A DNA stretch of 64,000 nt from Melitaea cinxia. Taxonomy: Eukaryota > Arthropoda > Insecta > Lepidoptera > Nymphalidae. The translations under genes were made by a program, and so were the position numbers. Below are positions 31,700 through 43,284 of this stretch, one piece after another. The notes beneath the pieces are model-generated. The model was not told the DNA's origin and searched no databases. It saw only the letters and a program-made list of their open reading frames with translations. The stretch's first letter is position 1; every line of letters starts with the position of its first letter. The stretch is taken from positions 13,758,549 to 13,822,548 of the forward strand of contig NC_059409.1 in the NCBI RefSeq assembly GCF_905220565.1, written 5' to 3'.

Positions 31700-31918
31700 C
31701 TGCTTTCTCCATGTAGGAGGAGGATTGGAGTGGAATCTACCACGCTGCTCCACTGCGGGTTAACGGATATATTTCCACTGTCATGTCATTACTGCAGGTA
31801 AACGTACAAGGACAAACATATAAACCGGAAAGAAATATTTGTAAATACAAATATCCATCCCGAGCGGGAATCAAACCCGCAAACCGCCAGTGTGTAGGCG
31901 CTGACACGGCAGACCCAC
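31700..31918 (-). repeat. family B SINE (subfamily 2 head), partly deleted
   Basis: Shows the 3' module (TTTCTCCATGTAGGAGGAGG, CACGCTGCTCCACTGCGG) and the head end (CCCGAGCGGGAATCAAACCC, GCAAACCGCCAGTGTGTAGG), with most of the body missing in between. Confidence 0.65.
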
Positions 31919-31989
31919 TACTACAACAGATAAGTTGTTAGTCTTGTTAATTAGATTTATGCGAAAGTAAAACATACTTAAAACTGATC

Positions 31990-32307
31990 ATGATCATCAT
32001 TACAGCCTATACAGTCCACTGCTGGACATAGGCCTCCACAAGTTTACGCCAAAAATAACGTAAACTCATGTGCCCATAGTCACCACGCTGGGCAGACGGG
32101 TTAGAGACCGCATGGCTAGCTTTGTCGCACCGAAGACGCTGCTGCCCGTCTTCGGCCTGTGTATTTCAAAGCCAGCAGTTGGATGATTATCCCGCTACCG
32201 GTCGACTTTTTAAGTTTCAAGGTGGTAGCGGAACTGTGTTATCCCTTAGTCGCCTCTTACGACACCCACGGGAAGAGAGGAGGTGGCTATTGCTGCTATT
32301 TTTCTAG
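31990..32307 (-). repeat. RTE-like LINE 3' end (family C)
   Basis: Plus-strand text from CAGTCCACTGCTGGACATAG to CGACACCCACGGGAAGAGAG is the reverse complement of the copy at 55610-55920. The frame 32122-32307 is antisense repeat sequence. Confidence 0.8.
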
Positions 32308-32456
32308 ATTAAGATTTAATATTTAGTTTACAAGCCAATAAATTTCACTTGAACTAATATAAAAACTTAAAAAACATCACACATATAAAAGATGGATCAA
32401 GGCGTTCCTTTTAACGTAACAAATTATTTACTTAACACATTGAAATTTATTCAACA

Positions 32457-32620
32457 CTAGCTGTGCCTGTGTGAGAGACAAAAATTGTAAAAAATGTTAT
32501 TTTGTTATATGTACCGTGTATACATCCGCATTTAGTAAAAAGTGGTCATTTTAATATTACAAACAGACACTCAAATTTTATTTATTTATAAGCATGACAT
32601 TTGAATTTGTATTGATCAAG
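32457..32620 (-). repeat. Helitron-like fragment (family H)
   Basis: CTAGCTGTGCCTGTGTGAGA begins the piece. AATGTTATTTTGTTATATGT and ACAGACACTCAAATTTTATT match the right part of the element at 53998-54895, with the middle missing. Confidence 0.55.
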
Positions 32621-33110
32621 AATGCGACTTTATTACTCAATACCACGTCTAATGTAACAACCTGATGGATACCTCTAATACATTAGTCCGAAGGTTACAC
32701 CGAGTCAATAACAAGATCTCGACGTATTTCAAATTGTTCCTCATAAACAACGCGATAATCTTGATAGGTTATTCGTGAGAACAAGAGCTTCGAATAGTAA
32801 CACCCCTCATAATCACTACATACCGTAAAATTACTTGCTAATGTTATAACTGGCCTCTGTTTACATTACTGCAAACGTATTCAATGTCGTTCATATAAGA
32901 AATGTGACTTCTTTAGAACCTCTCTTAGTCATAAATGATTCTTATTGTGCTTTCTTATTATACTCTAAGATCCGAATTTGTATTTACATTATTAATTTGA
33001 TTTCGTTTAAAAATATAAATTTGATATTTCATGAAAATATTTTTGAGAATAAAGGATTGAATAAATGAATACAAATAGTAAATCTATTACGATGTAATAC
33101 AAAGACCCAG
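32621..33110. other. AT-rich DNA, nothing recognised
   Basis: No supported frame or repeat end. Confidence 0.4.
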
Positions 33111-33257
33111 AGTGTTGTGTTCCTGCGTTCAGTATGACGGCCAGAGCTTCTGAGAAGGGTCGAGGTCAGCAACGCAAATACAATCCTTTTGGTGTTACAG
33201 GCGTCTATAGGCCATGGTAAACGCTTACCATCAGGTGGGACGGATGCTTAAAAAAAC
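33111..33257 (+). repeat. family A fragment (3' half)
   Basis: GTGTTGTGTTCCTGCGTTCA to GCTTACCATCAGGTGGGACG; more diverged than its neighbour. Confidence 0.65.
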
Positions 33258-33386
33258 TTATTACCTACATCTTTATTATCCTTGTCAAGGTACCGTAACA
33301 ATTTCAACTTGAGTGATTGGTACCTATAGTATTGACATTCAATGCATAAATATATTTTTATAATTAGTTAATCATTAGATTAATTT

Positions 33387-33669
33387 AACTGAAGTAGGGT
33401 ACAGCAGGAATTCGCTGCTCAAAATATGGAGCAGCCCGACTGGGGAAGTACCTCGATCTTACAGAAGATCACAGCTAATTAATACTGTTTTCAAACAGTA
33501 TTGTGTTCCTGTTGGTGAGTAAGGTGACCAGAGCTCCTGGGGGGATTGGGGATTGGGACGGCAACGCGCTTGCGATGCTTCTGGTGTTGCAGGTGTCTAT
33601 AAGCTACGGTAATCGCTTACCGTCAGGTGAGCCGTACGCTTGTTTGCCAACCTAGTGATGTAAAAAAAA
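33387..33669 (+). mobile_element. family A retroposon copy, full length
   Basis: Starts AACTGAAGTAGGGTACAGCA, ends GCCAACCTAGTGATGTAAAA. It has the same 5' start as the copies at 29323 and 36250, which argues that the family has a defined 5' end and is not a set of random LINE truncations. Confidence 0.85.
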
Positions 33670-34099
33670 TGTTTTATAAACAAACAATAAAAACTTTATT
33701 AATTGCTACAGTACATATCAAAAACAATAATTATTTATCATTTCAAAGCGATTGGTAGGTATAGGTACTAAATCCCTCGGAAATCGTGTTATTAGTATAA
33801 ACAATTAAAAGGACCCACAATCTTATCTATAAATAAAAAGTGCAGGAAACAGCGAAGATCAAACATGGGAGTAAACACCGGTGTTTCCTTTGACCGAATT
33901 AATAGTCTGTGTCGTCCCTTTATCTGACGATTGTAGAACAGTGCCTGTTACTGTTATCAGCTCGGTAAATATGCAGTTTGTTGAGGAATTAACAGTTACT
34001 TTTGCTTGTTATAAAACAATGATTGAGAAGTTTGATTTAGAATGAAAATAGAAACAGCCTTTGTTCTATTTCATTACACACTGGCTGTGTCCCGCGATT
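33670..34099. other. AT-rich DNA, nothing recognised
   Basis: Mixed-composition patch at 33840-33970 with no supported frame. Confidence 0.4.
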
Positions 34100-34560
34100 A
34101 ACCAGCGTTAATTTGAGAAAACATATAGCACACAGCCTTCCTCACTAAATGGCCTATCCAACACAAAAAGAATTTTTCAATTCTCGCCAGTGGTTCCTGG
34201 ATTGAGTTCGCGTTTAAATAAATAACAAACTTTTTAACTTTATAATATTACTAGCTTCTGCCCGCGACTTCGTCCGCGTGGAATAGGAACAATTCTGTCA
34301 TACATGATTTTTGCGAAACTGCAGCGCACGCAGCGGAAGCTCTCAAAAGGAAAAAAACCGATTTCAAAACATTCTTCATTGGTGCTCCGCTCCTATCGGT
34401 CTTAGCGTGATGTCATATAACCTATAGCCTTCGTCGATAAATGGGCTATTTAACACTGAAAGAATTTTACAAACCGGACCAGTACAGTAGTTCCTGAGAT
34501 TATCGCGTTGAAACAAACAAACTTTACAGCTTTATAATATTAGTATAGATAATAGATTCA
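34100..34560. mobile_element. two adjoining Helitron-like pieces
   Basis: 34100-34250 matches the inner text seen again at 34400-34550 (CCTATCCAACACAAAAAGAA against GGGCTATTTAACACTGAAAG), so the same module occurs twice. Between them CTAGCTTCTGCCCGCGACTT (CTAG at 34251) is an inverted Helitron 3' hairpin end. Confidence 0.6.
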
Positions 34561-34831
34561 AACTCGCAATATTAACGATGTAAGATTTTCATTAAATAAT
34601 AATCACAATAATTAAAGTTTAAATGTTAAAATCAATCACTTCATATTGAAAATTTTATTTATATAACAAATATGTATACTTTATTATACCCCACAACTAC
34701 ATGATACACATCAAACATAGTTCTTAAGTGGAACCTAATCAAGATTGTTCTACTAAAATGGGCGGACTTACGATTTACAACCTAACATTTACTATAGCTT
34801 TTTTAAATGTTATAATTTGGTTTCCTTGCGA
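34561..34831. other. AT-rich DNA, nothing recognised
   Basis: Only low-complexity A/T sequence. Confidence 0.4.
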
Positions 34832-35125
34832 TCGAAAAAAAAACGATTTCAAATCACATCGACAAGTCATACGACGTAGGTAATCGAAAAGATGATTAAC
34901 TAAATTTATACAATACATAATTACATATATACCTATAATTAAATACGAATTATTAGAGATAATTCAAAAAGTACTTGTTTCATCTCGCTCTCGATACCAT
35001 GGGACTGCACGACAAGCATCAGTTTGAAATATAAAAAGAATCATCATAATCGGTCTACCCAGTGAAAAGCTACGAGGTGATACATAAAAAATGCAATAAC
35101 CGCCTTTTTAAAAGTCGGTTAAAAA
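34832..35125 (-). repeat. family D element, internally deleted
   Basis: AAAAACGATTTCAAATCACA to AAAAGTCGGTTAAAAATAAA, with CATAATCGGTCTACCCAGTG inside. Confidence 0.7.
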
Positions 35126-35689
35126 TAAAATCTTTACATTTTTATCTCATAACGTACACCATTTCTGTACACCGTGAAGTAATGCGATGTAATTAACGAG
35201 ACTTACATTTGCCTAGACGTTTATGAAAAGGTAAACATGAATTGTTATAATTATATCAAGTCTAGGACTGTCCGTTTTTACGCCTGATAACAGCTCTTAT
35301 TTAATCAAGACCCGTTCTTGTTTGTTAGAGATAACGCTGTAATTTATAGAGGCTAGCAAAGCCTTTTATTTTATGACTATTTAAGACTGATGGAGGAGGT
35401 TGAAGGATAGCTTGTACGTGTGTCGCGGTTTTTCTTGAATTAAATATTTTGATATTAGTCTACAAATCAAGTAATGAAACTTACAATTTTTTTATAAATA
35501 GTGTTTAAATTTCGTTACAAATAATGGATTGTTTTTTTTAAACTACTTTACAAGATTTTCATATTTAGATTTCTTAATCATAATTTCAATTTGATGACAA
35601 TCTATTAGTGTATTGACAATTGTAAGCTATTTGTATTTTATGTAATAATAATAATATAATAAATATAAGACAAATTAATATTATATAAT
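35126..35689. other. AT-rich DNA, nothing recognised
   Basis: No supported frame or repeat end. Confidence 0.4.
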
Positions 35690-36012
35690 TGTGTTTGCTA
35701 GCAAATGAAAAAAAAACCGACTTCAAATACGTACATTGACAAGTAATACAACATATAGTAGACGTAAAAAATTAACAAATGCACCAGTCGCCACTACGAT
35801 TTACGAAGATTCCTTTCAATTTATCTGGGATGCCATCATCAAATCATGGTTCACTCATCATGGTACCACACTTGGGATAACTTTTTTCCAAAAAAAAAAA
35901 GAATCATCAAAATCGGTTAATAAACGACGAAGTTATCCGTCGAACACACATAATAAAAAAAAAATATTCGGTTGAATTGAGAAACCCCGTTCTATTTTTG
36001 AAGTCAGTACAA
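35690..36012 (-). repeat. family D element
   Basis: TTTGCTAGCAAATGAAAAAA then ACCGACTTCAAATACGTACA at one end; TTGAATTGAGAAACCCCGTT then TTTTTGAAGTCAG at the other. The 79-codon frame at 35736-35975 is repeat sequence. Confidence 0.75.
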
Positions 36013-36142
36013 AACTGTTTGAAAAAACCCACTTGAGTAAAATAAATTTATGTATAGTTAAGTGTATAGGTACAGTGGCGATGAACCTAACGCCTTATTT
36101 GTTAATGTTTTACAATGAAGGAAAAATAAAACATAATTAAAC

Positions 36143-36180
36143 ATTAATTATTTGTAATATATATATTACAAATAATTAAT
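36143..36180. repeat. perfect 38-bp palindrome
   Basis: Each half is ATTAATTATTTGTAATATA or its reverse complement, with no spacer and no mismatch. All but two of the 38 base pairs are A-T. It could extrude as a cruciform or be the remnant of a tiny foldback element. Confidence 0.95.
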
Positions 36181-36249
36181 TCATTTTTCCCTTTACTTTT
36201 CAAGGGAAAATATTTGAAATAATCACATGAAATTTAAATGTTGCATGCA

Positions 36250-36573
36250 AACTGAGGTAGGGCACAGCAACTGAGGTAGGGCACAGCAACTGAGGTAGGG
36301 CACAGCAGGAATTTGCTGCTCAAAAATATGGAGCAGCCCGACTGGGGTAGTACCTCGACCTTACAGAAGATCACAGCTAAATAATACTGTTTTCAAGCAG
36401 TATTGTGTTCCTGTTGGTGAGTAAGGTGACCAGAGCTCGTGGGGGGGATTGGGGATTGGGTCGGCAACGCGCTTGCGATGCTTCTGGTGTTGCAGGCGTC
36501 TATAAGCTACGGTTATCGCTTACCATCAGGTGAGCCGTACGCTTGTTCGCCGACCTAGTGACATTAAAAAAAA
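36250..36573 (+). mobile_element. family A copy with its first 19 bases triplicated
   Basis: The first 57 bases are three exact tandem copies of AACTGAGGTAGGGCACAGC (36250-36268, 36269-36287, 36288-36306). The body then runs normally to GCCGACCTAGTGACATTAAA. The repeat unit begins exactly at the family's 5' end. Confidence 0.92.
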
Positions 36574-36697
36574 TTGTTATATACCGAATATTTAATACTT
36601 ATATTATAGAGTTTATAATTTTGTTTGTTTGTTGATTTAAATTTAAAAAATATTTTTCTATTGGATAGCCGTTTCACCGAGGAAGGTAATAGGCTAT

Positions 36698-36985
36698 TTT
36701 AATAGACTTAAAAAAGGAGAAGAATCTCAATTCGACTTATTTATGTATATTACCTCAGAACTTTTAAGTGGGTGGACCGATTACAATGATTTTTTTTTAT
36801 CGAAAGGTGGTCCGTGTCATGTGGTCCCGTTTAAATGTAATCGAGATCTGACACGTACTTTTTGAGTTATTTCTAATAATGCGTATTTACTTGACTATTT
36901 TTACGTCTACCTACCCACATTGTATTATTGATCGATGTAATTAATTGCAGTTGGTTTTTTTTATTGGAAGCAAACTCAATTATTG
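36698..36985 (+). repeat. family D element, internally deleted
   Basis: AAAAGGAGAAGAATCTCAATTC at the start, TTTTAAGTGGGTGGACCGAT inside, and TTGCAGTTGGTTTTTTTTAT at the end. Confidence 0.7.
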
Positions 36986-38125
36986 TCCGCAAGTTAAAGC
37001 GTGTGAAATCGCGGGATACAGCTACTATTTAATAAGTTTTATAGTCAATATTATTTGTAACGAAATTTGCGTTTAATGAAACAAACAAACTTTCACACAG
37101 TAACTAAAATACTGTAAAAGCGTAAATTACTGTCATATAAATTAAATCTCGTTTCTAGAAATACAGATGATTTTTAGTGCAATATAACATATGACAATAC
37201 CGTTGTAAAATTAACTTCTACAACCTTGTGATAAAACTTGATAAGCAGTGTAATTTAATTGCGAGAATTCTATAAATTTGCTTAGAGCTATTACGATGAA
37301 TTTATATACTCACTGATGTTGTGTCTCCTTAACTTCCTAAAAACTATTAATACATTAATTATTTGACTGTCACGCTGTGAATTTACTTTTACAAATATTG
37401 AAAAACTTAAAACAATTTTGTCAGTTGTCAAAATTGTCAAAACTATAATGTACAATAAAAAAAATGGCTTATGTTAAAAAAAAAACACTTTTTACACTTG
37501 TGTAACTGAGCGTCTTTGTAGCATTAAAGGATTTGTATTAAATTTATTTTATTTGTATTCAAGTTAAACTTGAAATTATACCAAAAATTCAATAATTCCA
37601 ATCAATAAAATATCCCAAGCTTTATTATAATTACTGGACGTACGCATACAATATTCACATAACATTCGTATAATGAAATTAATGCATTTCATTGTACGTA
37701 TATCGGAGGCCCGTTTCCTTAATCGCTTATCGAAAAAAATGCAATAAAACGGAACCCATGGTCAGCACCATTAGCAATCGACCGTGATTTCCCATAAAAC
37801 TGAATAATTATTTACGGTATCATCTATTTTTTTTCCACCCTGCCATTTTCTGGTGCCATTTATCAATGCTATAATCTGCAGTTACTCATAACTGAGATAG
37901 TTACGAATGCGCGGCGTCCATTGAGTTCTATTCGAACGAATTTTTTCGAAAATATATTTTCCGTGCAAATAACAGATGTTGACGATATATATATCTTGTT
38001 GTTTTATGATATGGCTATTTGTTCATGTTGATTTGTTTACAAATGTTAAAATAGAAATTACGTATATTGTACGATAAGAAACACGACTACATTTGTACAT
38101 GGGCAGAAGTTTTTAATGACGCAAT
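36986..38125. other. AT-rich DNA, nothing recognised
   Basis: No supported frame or repeat end. A GC-richer patch at 37690-37800 was examined and left uncalled. Confidence 0.4.
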
Positions 38126-38299
38126 ATGTCATTGTTTGCGATCATCTTCACGGGCACATTAAAATATGAAATCTTTATTTGTATAACACTTGTACACGTC
38201 CGTTTGAGCGAAGAGGCAAAGTTCACAAATGTGTTGAAAGCCGCTGGCGATACAAGCCACTGTTTTAGCGTACAAATTAAGTACCGTATCTACTATTGA
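38126..38299 (+). CDS. 57-residue frame with hydrophobic start, unknown (weak)
   Basis: ATG at 38126 (context GCAATATGT) opens 57 codons ending at TGA 38297-38299. The first 23 residues are mostly hydrophobic (MSLFAIIFTGT, then IFICITLV). A charged and polar part follows (RLSEEAKFTNVLKAAGDTSH). That could be a signal peptide or membrane anchor, but no family comes to mind and a frame this size is near chance level here. Confidence 0.2.
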   Translation: MSLFAIIFTGTLKYEIFICITLVHVRLSEEAKFTNVLKAAGDTSHCFSVQIKYRIYY

Positions 38300-39114
38300 T
38301 ATAGTATCTATTATTATTTAAATATAAAACATTCTACATTATTAGAATTAATAATACCCATAACGGTTCCATCGATTCCACGGGTGTCCTTGTTCCATCC
38401 CCTAAGGTGAAAGGTCGCGTGGGGCACACGACGGTCAGTGACGATTGATACCAACTGTATGCTATTGCATTAACTAGGAACAAAATACGTGTTTTATATT
38501 AAAACTTAACCATTGCATTATTTGTTAGTGTATAATAATTTTTGTCAATTTAAATTTGGAAATTGTTACGCTACTTCCAGTATTAACTTTCGAAAAAGGT
38601 TTCATGTATACAACAAAAAAATGTTTTAATTTTTATTTTCGTTTGTATCATAATTTCAACGCTATTCTTTGAGATTTAAAGGTAATTTTTCCGCAATCAT
38701 TTTGACTAGGAATACAATTATCGTGTAATTAGATATTCCTAATTATTGATAGTGATGTAATCTTCGTATTCTGTTTAATGTTGGTTATAATAAGCCTATT
38801 TATCAATAATGCACGCAAGTATAAAACAAAACGCAATAATGCACGGACATATGTATTTTCTTCAAAACCAATACTCAAAGTATTATGTAAAGGAACTTTT
38901 TTTTTACAAATTGGTTGTTATTTCCAAGATTTTAAGATTTTGTCCTTCTGTCTTGGCAGACACCAATATACCTATCTAACCCACCAAAACAATTCAAGTG
39001 ATTTCAAAATAAACCACGTACTTAATATCACTTAAAAAATCAATACTCTATTTTCTAAGTAAAAAGTAATAGAATTTACAAATTCGAACTTAAACATAAG
39101 GTGTGAAAGGTCAT
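38300..39114. other. AT-rich DNA, nothing recognised
   Basis: A GC-richer patch at 38370-38450 (GGTCGCGTGGGGCACACGAC) has short open frames on both strands and no convincing gene. Confidence 0.4.
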
Positions 39115-39365
39115 CCTGGAGCTTTTTGGGCTTTTTAGCCGATGGATGGCGGGATAACCATCCAACTGCTGGCTTTGAAATAGACAGGCCGAAGAAGGGC
39201 AGCAGCGTCTTCGATGCGACAAAGCCAACCTTGCGGTCACCAACCCGCCTACCCGGCGTGGTGACCATGGGCAACATACATGAGTTCACGCCATTTTCGG
39301 CGCGAACTTGTGGAGGCCTATGTCCAGCAGTGGACTGTGATAGGCTGGAGTGATGAAGCCTCCTG
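39115..39365 (+). repeat. RTE-like LINE 3' end (family C)
   Basis: GATGGCGGGATAACCATCCA, AGGCCGAAGAAGGGCAGCAG and GCCTATGTCCAGCAGTGGAC, ending GATAGGCTGGAGTGATGAAG. The open frames on both strands (39032-39418 minus, 39126-39353 plus) are repeat sequence. Confidence 0.8.
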
Positions 39366-40356
39366 AAGATGAAAGATAAACCATACCAAAACTTTAAAAC
39401 AACAAAATGAGAACACAATAAATATTCTGGTTTGTAATGGAAATTTCAAAAAGGTTAATCATTAGGTATAATAAAGCAGCATGTCCATCACAAAATTCGC
39501 TTTTAACCCGAACGTCCGCTTCAACTTCTACGGAATCCAATCAAACCCTTAATCTAATAATTTAATTTACTTCGACTACAATCAAAAGTTCTTCCCTCAC
39601 TTCGTTTAGAAATCAATAATAATTCTATTACAAAGGTCGTTAGAAAGACATCATTAGTTATTGTATTCATTTGTTATTGACATTATTACTAGAATGTTTT
39701 TTTATTTTTGTTCTCAGAATCAACATTTTAACTCTTGATGATATTGGAAACGTAATTATTTATGTGCAATATATTTGGTGTATGAAGTTTACCTGTATTT
39801 TTTCAAACTATATTTGCATATCAAGTTTTAATTTTTTAATCATAGCATAAATAGTATAGTTCACATTATAGCAACAGGTCAAATTTAAAGTAGTTAGTGT
39901 AATTATTTAAAATAGATTTTGTTACAAAAATTTGAGGTCATCAACCATCGTTAATCGATTTTCCAAGTCAACGTACTGTTATCAATTCGCGGTTTAAAAA
40001 TTTAAAATAAAACGATGTACACTGTATACTTGTTTTCGAAAACTCGTCATATCGCTTCAACGACAAGAGTTGGTCGGTGACCAGCCATCCATCTACTTAT
40101 TTACATACCTATCAGAAAACAAGTGGCCCATTGTCGCTGTAAACTGCTCGGATAGTAAAACTACCGGAAAAACCGTATCTAAGTATACGAAAACCATCCG
40201 TATTCTAAAAACAAAAGGAGTCAATTTTCTATGAAGAACTTTTGGAGAAAAGCGTCGGGAAAGAAATCGTTATGCTAACTAAAAATTAATTTTATTGCAT
40301 TAAGCATAAGGTACAAAGTCTCTTAAAGGTTAGGGTGGCTCGTTACAATGAAACGG
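39366..40356. other. AT-rich DNA, nothing recognised
   Basis: No supported frame or repeat end. Confidence 0.4.
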
Positions 40357-40403
40357 CTTATATACGCCCGCACGTCCTCTTTAGATAAGATAAAGGCCAC
40401 GTG
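40357..40403 (-). promoter_or_regulatory. promoter-like cluster: CACGTG, two GATA sites, TATA box
   Basis: In transcription order on the minus strand: TTCACGTGG (E-box CACGTG at 40403-40398), two GATA-factor sites 5 bp apart (GATA on the plus strand at 40384-40387 and 40389-40392), then TATATAAG (40364-40357). The order TCACGT, GATA, TATA resembles silkmoth chorion promoters (known arrangement, by memory). The downstream 150 bases show no chorion-like signal peptide, so no target gene can be named. Confidence 0.3.
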
Positions 40404-40601
40404 AAATAAAAGCGACACCAATACACTAATGATACCGATACCGGTCGCGGACAGGTAATTAATTTGTTGATAATAATGTTTCAAGACATTACTAATTTCC
40501 CTTTATATGTGAAGGTATCCGTTCGATATTACAAAATATTTTTATTTTCACATATAATTTAAGTATTTCGCAGTTTTTTTTAATGTTTTTCTTTTTTATT
40601 C
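40404..40601. other. AT-rich DNA upstream of the promoter-like cluster
   Basis: Nothing recognised. Confidence 0.35.
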
Positions 40602-40935
40602 AAAGGTGGTAAGCAATAAATAGTAGGGTTCGTGATAATACGCGGATACCAGAAACAACATCAGAAGCATGGCCAGCGCATTGCTAACCCTATCCCAGAC
40701 CTACGCCAGGAGCTCTGATTACCTTACTCACGGCAGAAACAACTCTGTTCTGTCTCTATTTTCCTAATGTCATGTATTGTTATAAATTTTGTATTGATTT
40801 GCGAAAGTGTATTTAAACAAATAAAACTTAAATTGTGAGCAGTATTATTTTGCTGTGATCTTCCGTAAGGTACTTCCGCAGGCGGGAAGCTAAAAGTTTT
40901 GAGCAGGATATTTCTTACTGTGCCCGACCTGAATG
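40602..40935 (-). mobile_element. family A copy with an internal insertion
   Basis: AGGAGCTCTGATTACCTTAC and GCTGTGATCTTCCGTAAGG mark the family in reverse. About 90 bases of AT-rich sequence (roughly 40750-40840) separate parts that are adjacent in other copies. Confidence 0.7.
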
Positions 40936-41250
40936 ATATATAAAATATATAAAATATTAAAATAACTACAAGGCTACACCTTAGAAAGTTTGCAAACTTT
41001 TCTTTTTAAATATTTACCTTTATTTATACGATCACTCCATCAAATTCAGATATGTTGGACATTTTACAAACTTTCAAAAAATACAGTCGAATTGAGGAAC
41101 CTAGTCCTTTTCTTGAAGTCAGTGAAATTTGGCCACGAGAAAAGGATGAAGATATCGTTAGACATACTTTAAAAATAAATGCAAATCGTAGAATGTCCAC
41201 GTTATTTGAATATAATTATAAAAAAGATAATTAAAATGTATAGTAATATT

Positions 41251-41593
41251 ACGCCACGTTGGCGCAACCGTCACTACACTGGTTTGCGCCTGTTGCACTG
41301 GCGGATGCGGGTTCGATATCTGCACATAACAAACATTTGTATTGGCCATACAGGTACTTGACGTGGTCTGGGGGCTTGTGCAGTCCTTATGGGTCTCCCC
41401 ACCGAGCCTCGGAGAACACGTTAAGCAGTTCGTCCCGGTTGTTATCATGTACACCTGATAGCGATCATTACTCATAGTATATATCCGCCAACCCGCATTG
41501 GATCAGCGTGGTGGATTAAACTCTGATCTTTCTCCTACATGGGAGAAAAGGCCTATGACCAGTAGTGGGATATTACAGGCTGAAGCGATATTC
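41251..41593 (+). mobile_element. full-length tRNA-headed SINE (family B, long body), reference copy
   Basis: Order of parts: tRNA-like head with A box TTGGCGCAACCG and B box GGTTCGATATC (41251 to about 41325). Then the shared body (TTGTATTGGCCATACAGG), a middle module (CCGAGCCTCGGAGAACACGT, TCATGTACACCTGATAGCGA), and a 3' module (ATCCGCCAACCCGCATTGGA, GCCTATGACCAGTAGTGGGA) ending TTACAGGCTGAAGCGAT. Other long-body copies in the window are pieces of this arrangement. The overlapping open frames on both strands have no gene value. Confidence 0.88.
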
Positions 41594-42611
41594 TATTTAA
41601 AAAGCCTGTTGCTAGTAAATAAAATGTATATATAAAAGAATCACTGTTGAGATTATTCTCATGATATAACGTTGAACGATTATCCTAGATTTGATATCTT
41701 CTTCCTATATGTTAACCTTAGGCTCTGAGAACGCGACGGGAATACGAAAGGCCACGGTGGTAAAATTACATAATGATCCCCTATTTCGTGAATACCATCC
41801 ACTTTGAAGGACTTTAGTGATGCTACGTTTATTTATCGATAATGTTACTTTTATAAACCACATTGTATGTTATACGAATTATTAATTTGACTTTACCTTC
41901 TTTTTAAAATCTTATAACTATATAAGCCATATTACGTACGAGTATGTCCATAATTTTAAATGTTCATATGTTTTTTGTTTGTTCTTATTCTCATTGAGAA
42001 CTATTAAGTATCTGCCAAACTTTCATAATGTATAAAATTTTACACAAATAAAACATATTTGATTGAAACTTATTGGGTGAAATCTTTCGATGATTAAATT
42101 ATATCGACATCAAACAATTTTAAACTTGACTCCATCACTATACGCTCATGTTATTTCCATAACTAATTGCAAATTGCTTTGCGCTGTCAACGCTGCGTGC
42201 TAATGTGTCATATCATAACACATCCACATATACTCTCATCACATGTAACCTTTATTACCTTCGACAAAAAGACCATTTTAAAACGAAATAATTATATAAA
42301 GTTAGGTCCACTACGGCCGTGTTCTTATGACCCTAGACTAACATTATTATGTACATTACATTGAAAATATGAGCGTAGATAGATTTTCTTAAATATTATT
42401 ACAGTTACAGCTGGTGGAGCTAAACGTTTTATATCTAATGTACCTACGTAAATTTGAGTTTTCTTACAAGTCCAGGGTAATAATAGACTAGTGCTATTGA
42501 CACTTTGTTTAGTTTTAGTGATTTGAAGGACTAATAAACATTCTAAATGTAGTGTTAAAATTGTTGCAATTGCAACATCTACATTAATGATTGCTAACAG
42601 TCAAATATACT
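41594..42611. other. AT-rich DNA, nothing recognised
   Basis: No supported frame or repeat end. Confidence 0.4.
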
Positions 42612-43080
42612 TTTTTAACCGACTTCCAAAAAAGGAGGAGGTTCTCAATTCGATTGTATTTTTTTATCTATGTTACTTCAGAACTTTTGACTGAGTGGAC
42701 CGCTTTCGACAATTTTTTTTTAATCTAAAGGTGGTGCGTGTCATTTGTTCCCATTAAAGTTTATTTGAGATCCAACTTTTCGAGTTACGAGTATATCTAA
42801 TAATTCGTTTTTACTTGACTATGTTTTCGTGGACCTACGTTGTATTATGCCGCATAACGTTTTATTGGGTGTACCGATTTTGATGATTTTAAATTTAATC
42901 GAAAGCCGATGTTTATCATGTGGTTTCATTTAAATTTCATCGAGATTTGATTACAACTTTTTGAGTAATCTTTGGGACGCATATTTACTTGACTATTTTT
43001 TCGTCTTCCTTCGTTATATTACTTGTCGATGTAATTGAAGTCGGTTTTTTTCGTTTGCGAGCAAATACAATTATGTATGG
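42612..43080 (+). mobile_element. family D element, reference copy
   Basis: Begins TTTTTTAACCGACTTCCAAA and AAAGGAGGAGGTTCTCAATTC, and ends TTGAAGTCGGTTTTTTTCGT, TTGCGAGCAAATACAATTA. ACCGACTTC and GAAGTCGGT form the terminal inverted repeat. Inside, near-repeated phrases describe two related halves (TGACTGAGTGGACCGC and TGGGTGTACCGATTTTGATG, each followed by a GATCCAACTTT or GATTTGATTACAAC block). No coding frame. It is a non-autonomous element of about 470 bp. Confidence 0.85.
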
Positions 43081-43230
43081 AAATTAAGACCTTGCACAAA
43101 TGAACTATTACTTTCAAATTGTACGTACGGTTTTTATATCTATGTATCTACATATATTAATTTAAAATTTCTTTGTTTAATGTATTTAATCATATTAAAA
43201 AAAATGTTTTAACGTTATATATAAAATCTT

Positions 43231-43284
43231 ATAAACACAGATCAATATTCTCACTAAATAAACACAGACCAATATTCTCACTAA
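43231..43284 (+). repeat. 27-bp tandem duplication
   Basis: Two adjacent copies starting ATAAACACAG, with a single T/C difference. Confidence 0.92.

Noticed and set aside
40357..40403. Chorion gene start
   Set aside because: The motif order recalls chorion promoters, but the next ATG on the minus strand gives only about ten codons without the typical signal peptide.
41158..41477. Overlapping long frames on both strands
   Set aside because: They coincide with the full-length SINE 41251-41593; frames on both strands are a by-product of its GC-rich modules.
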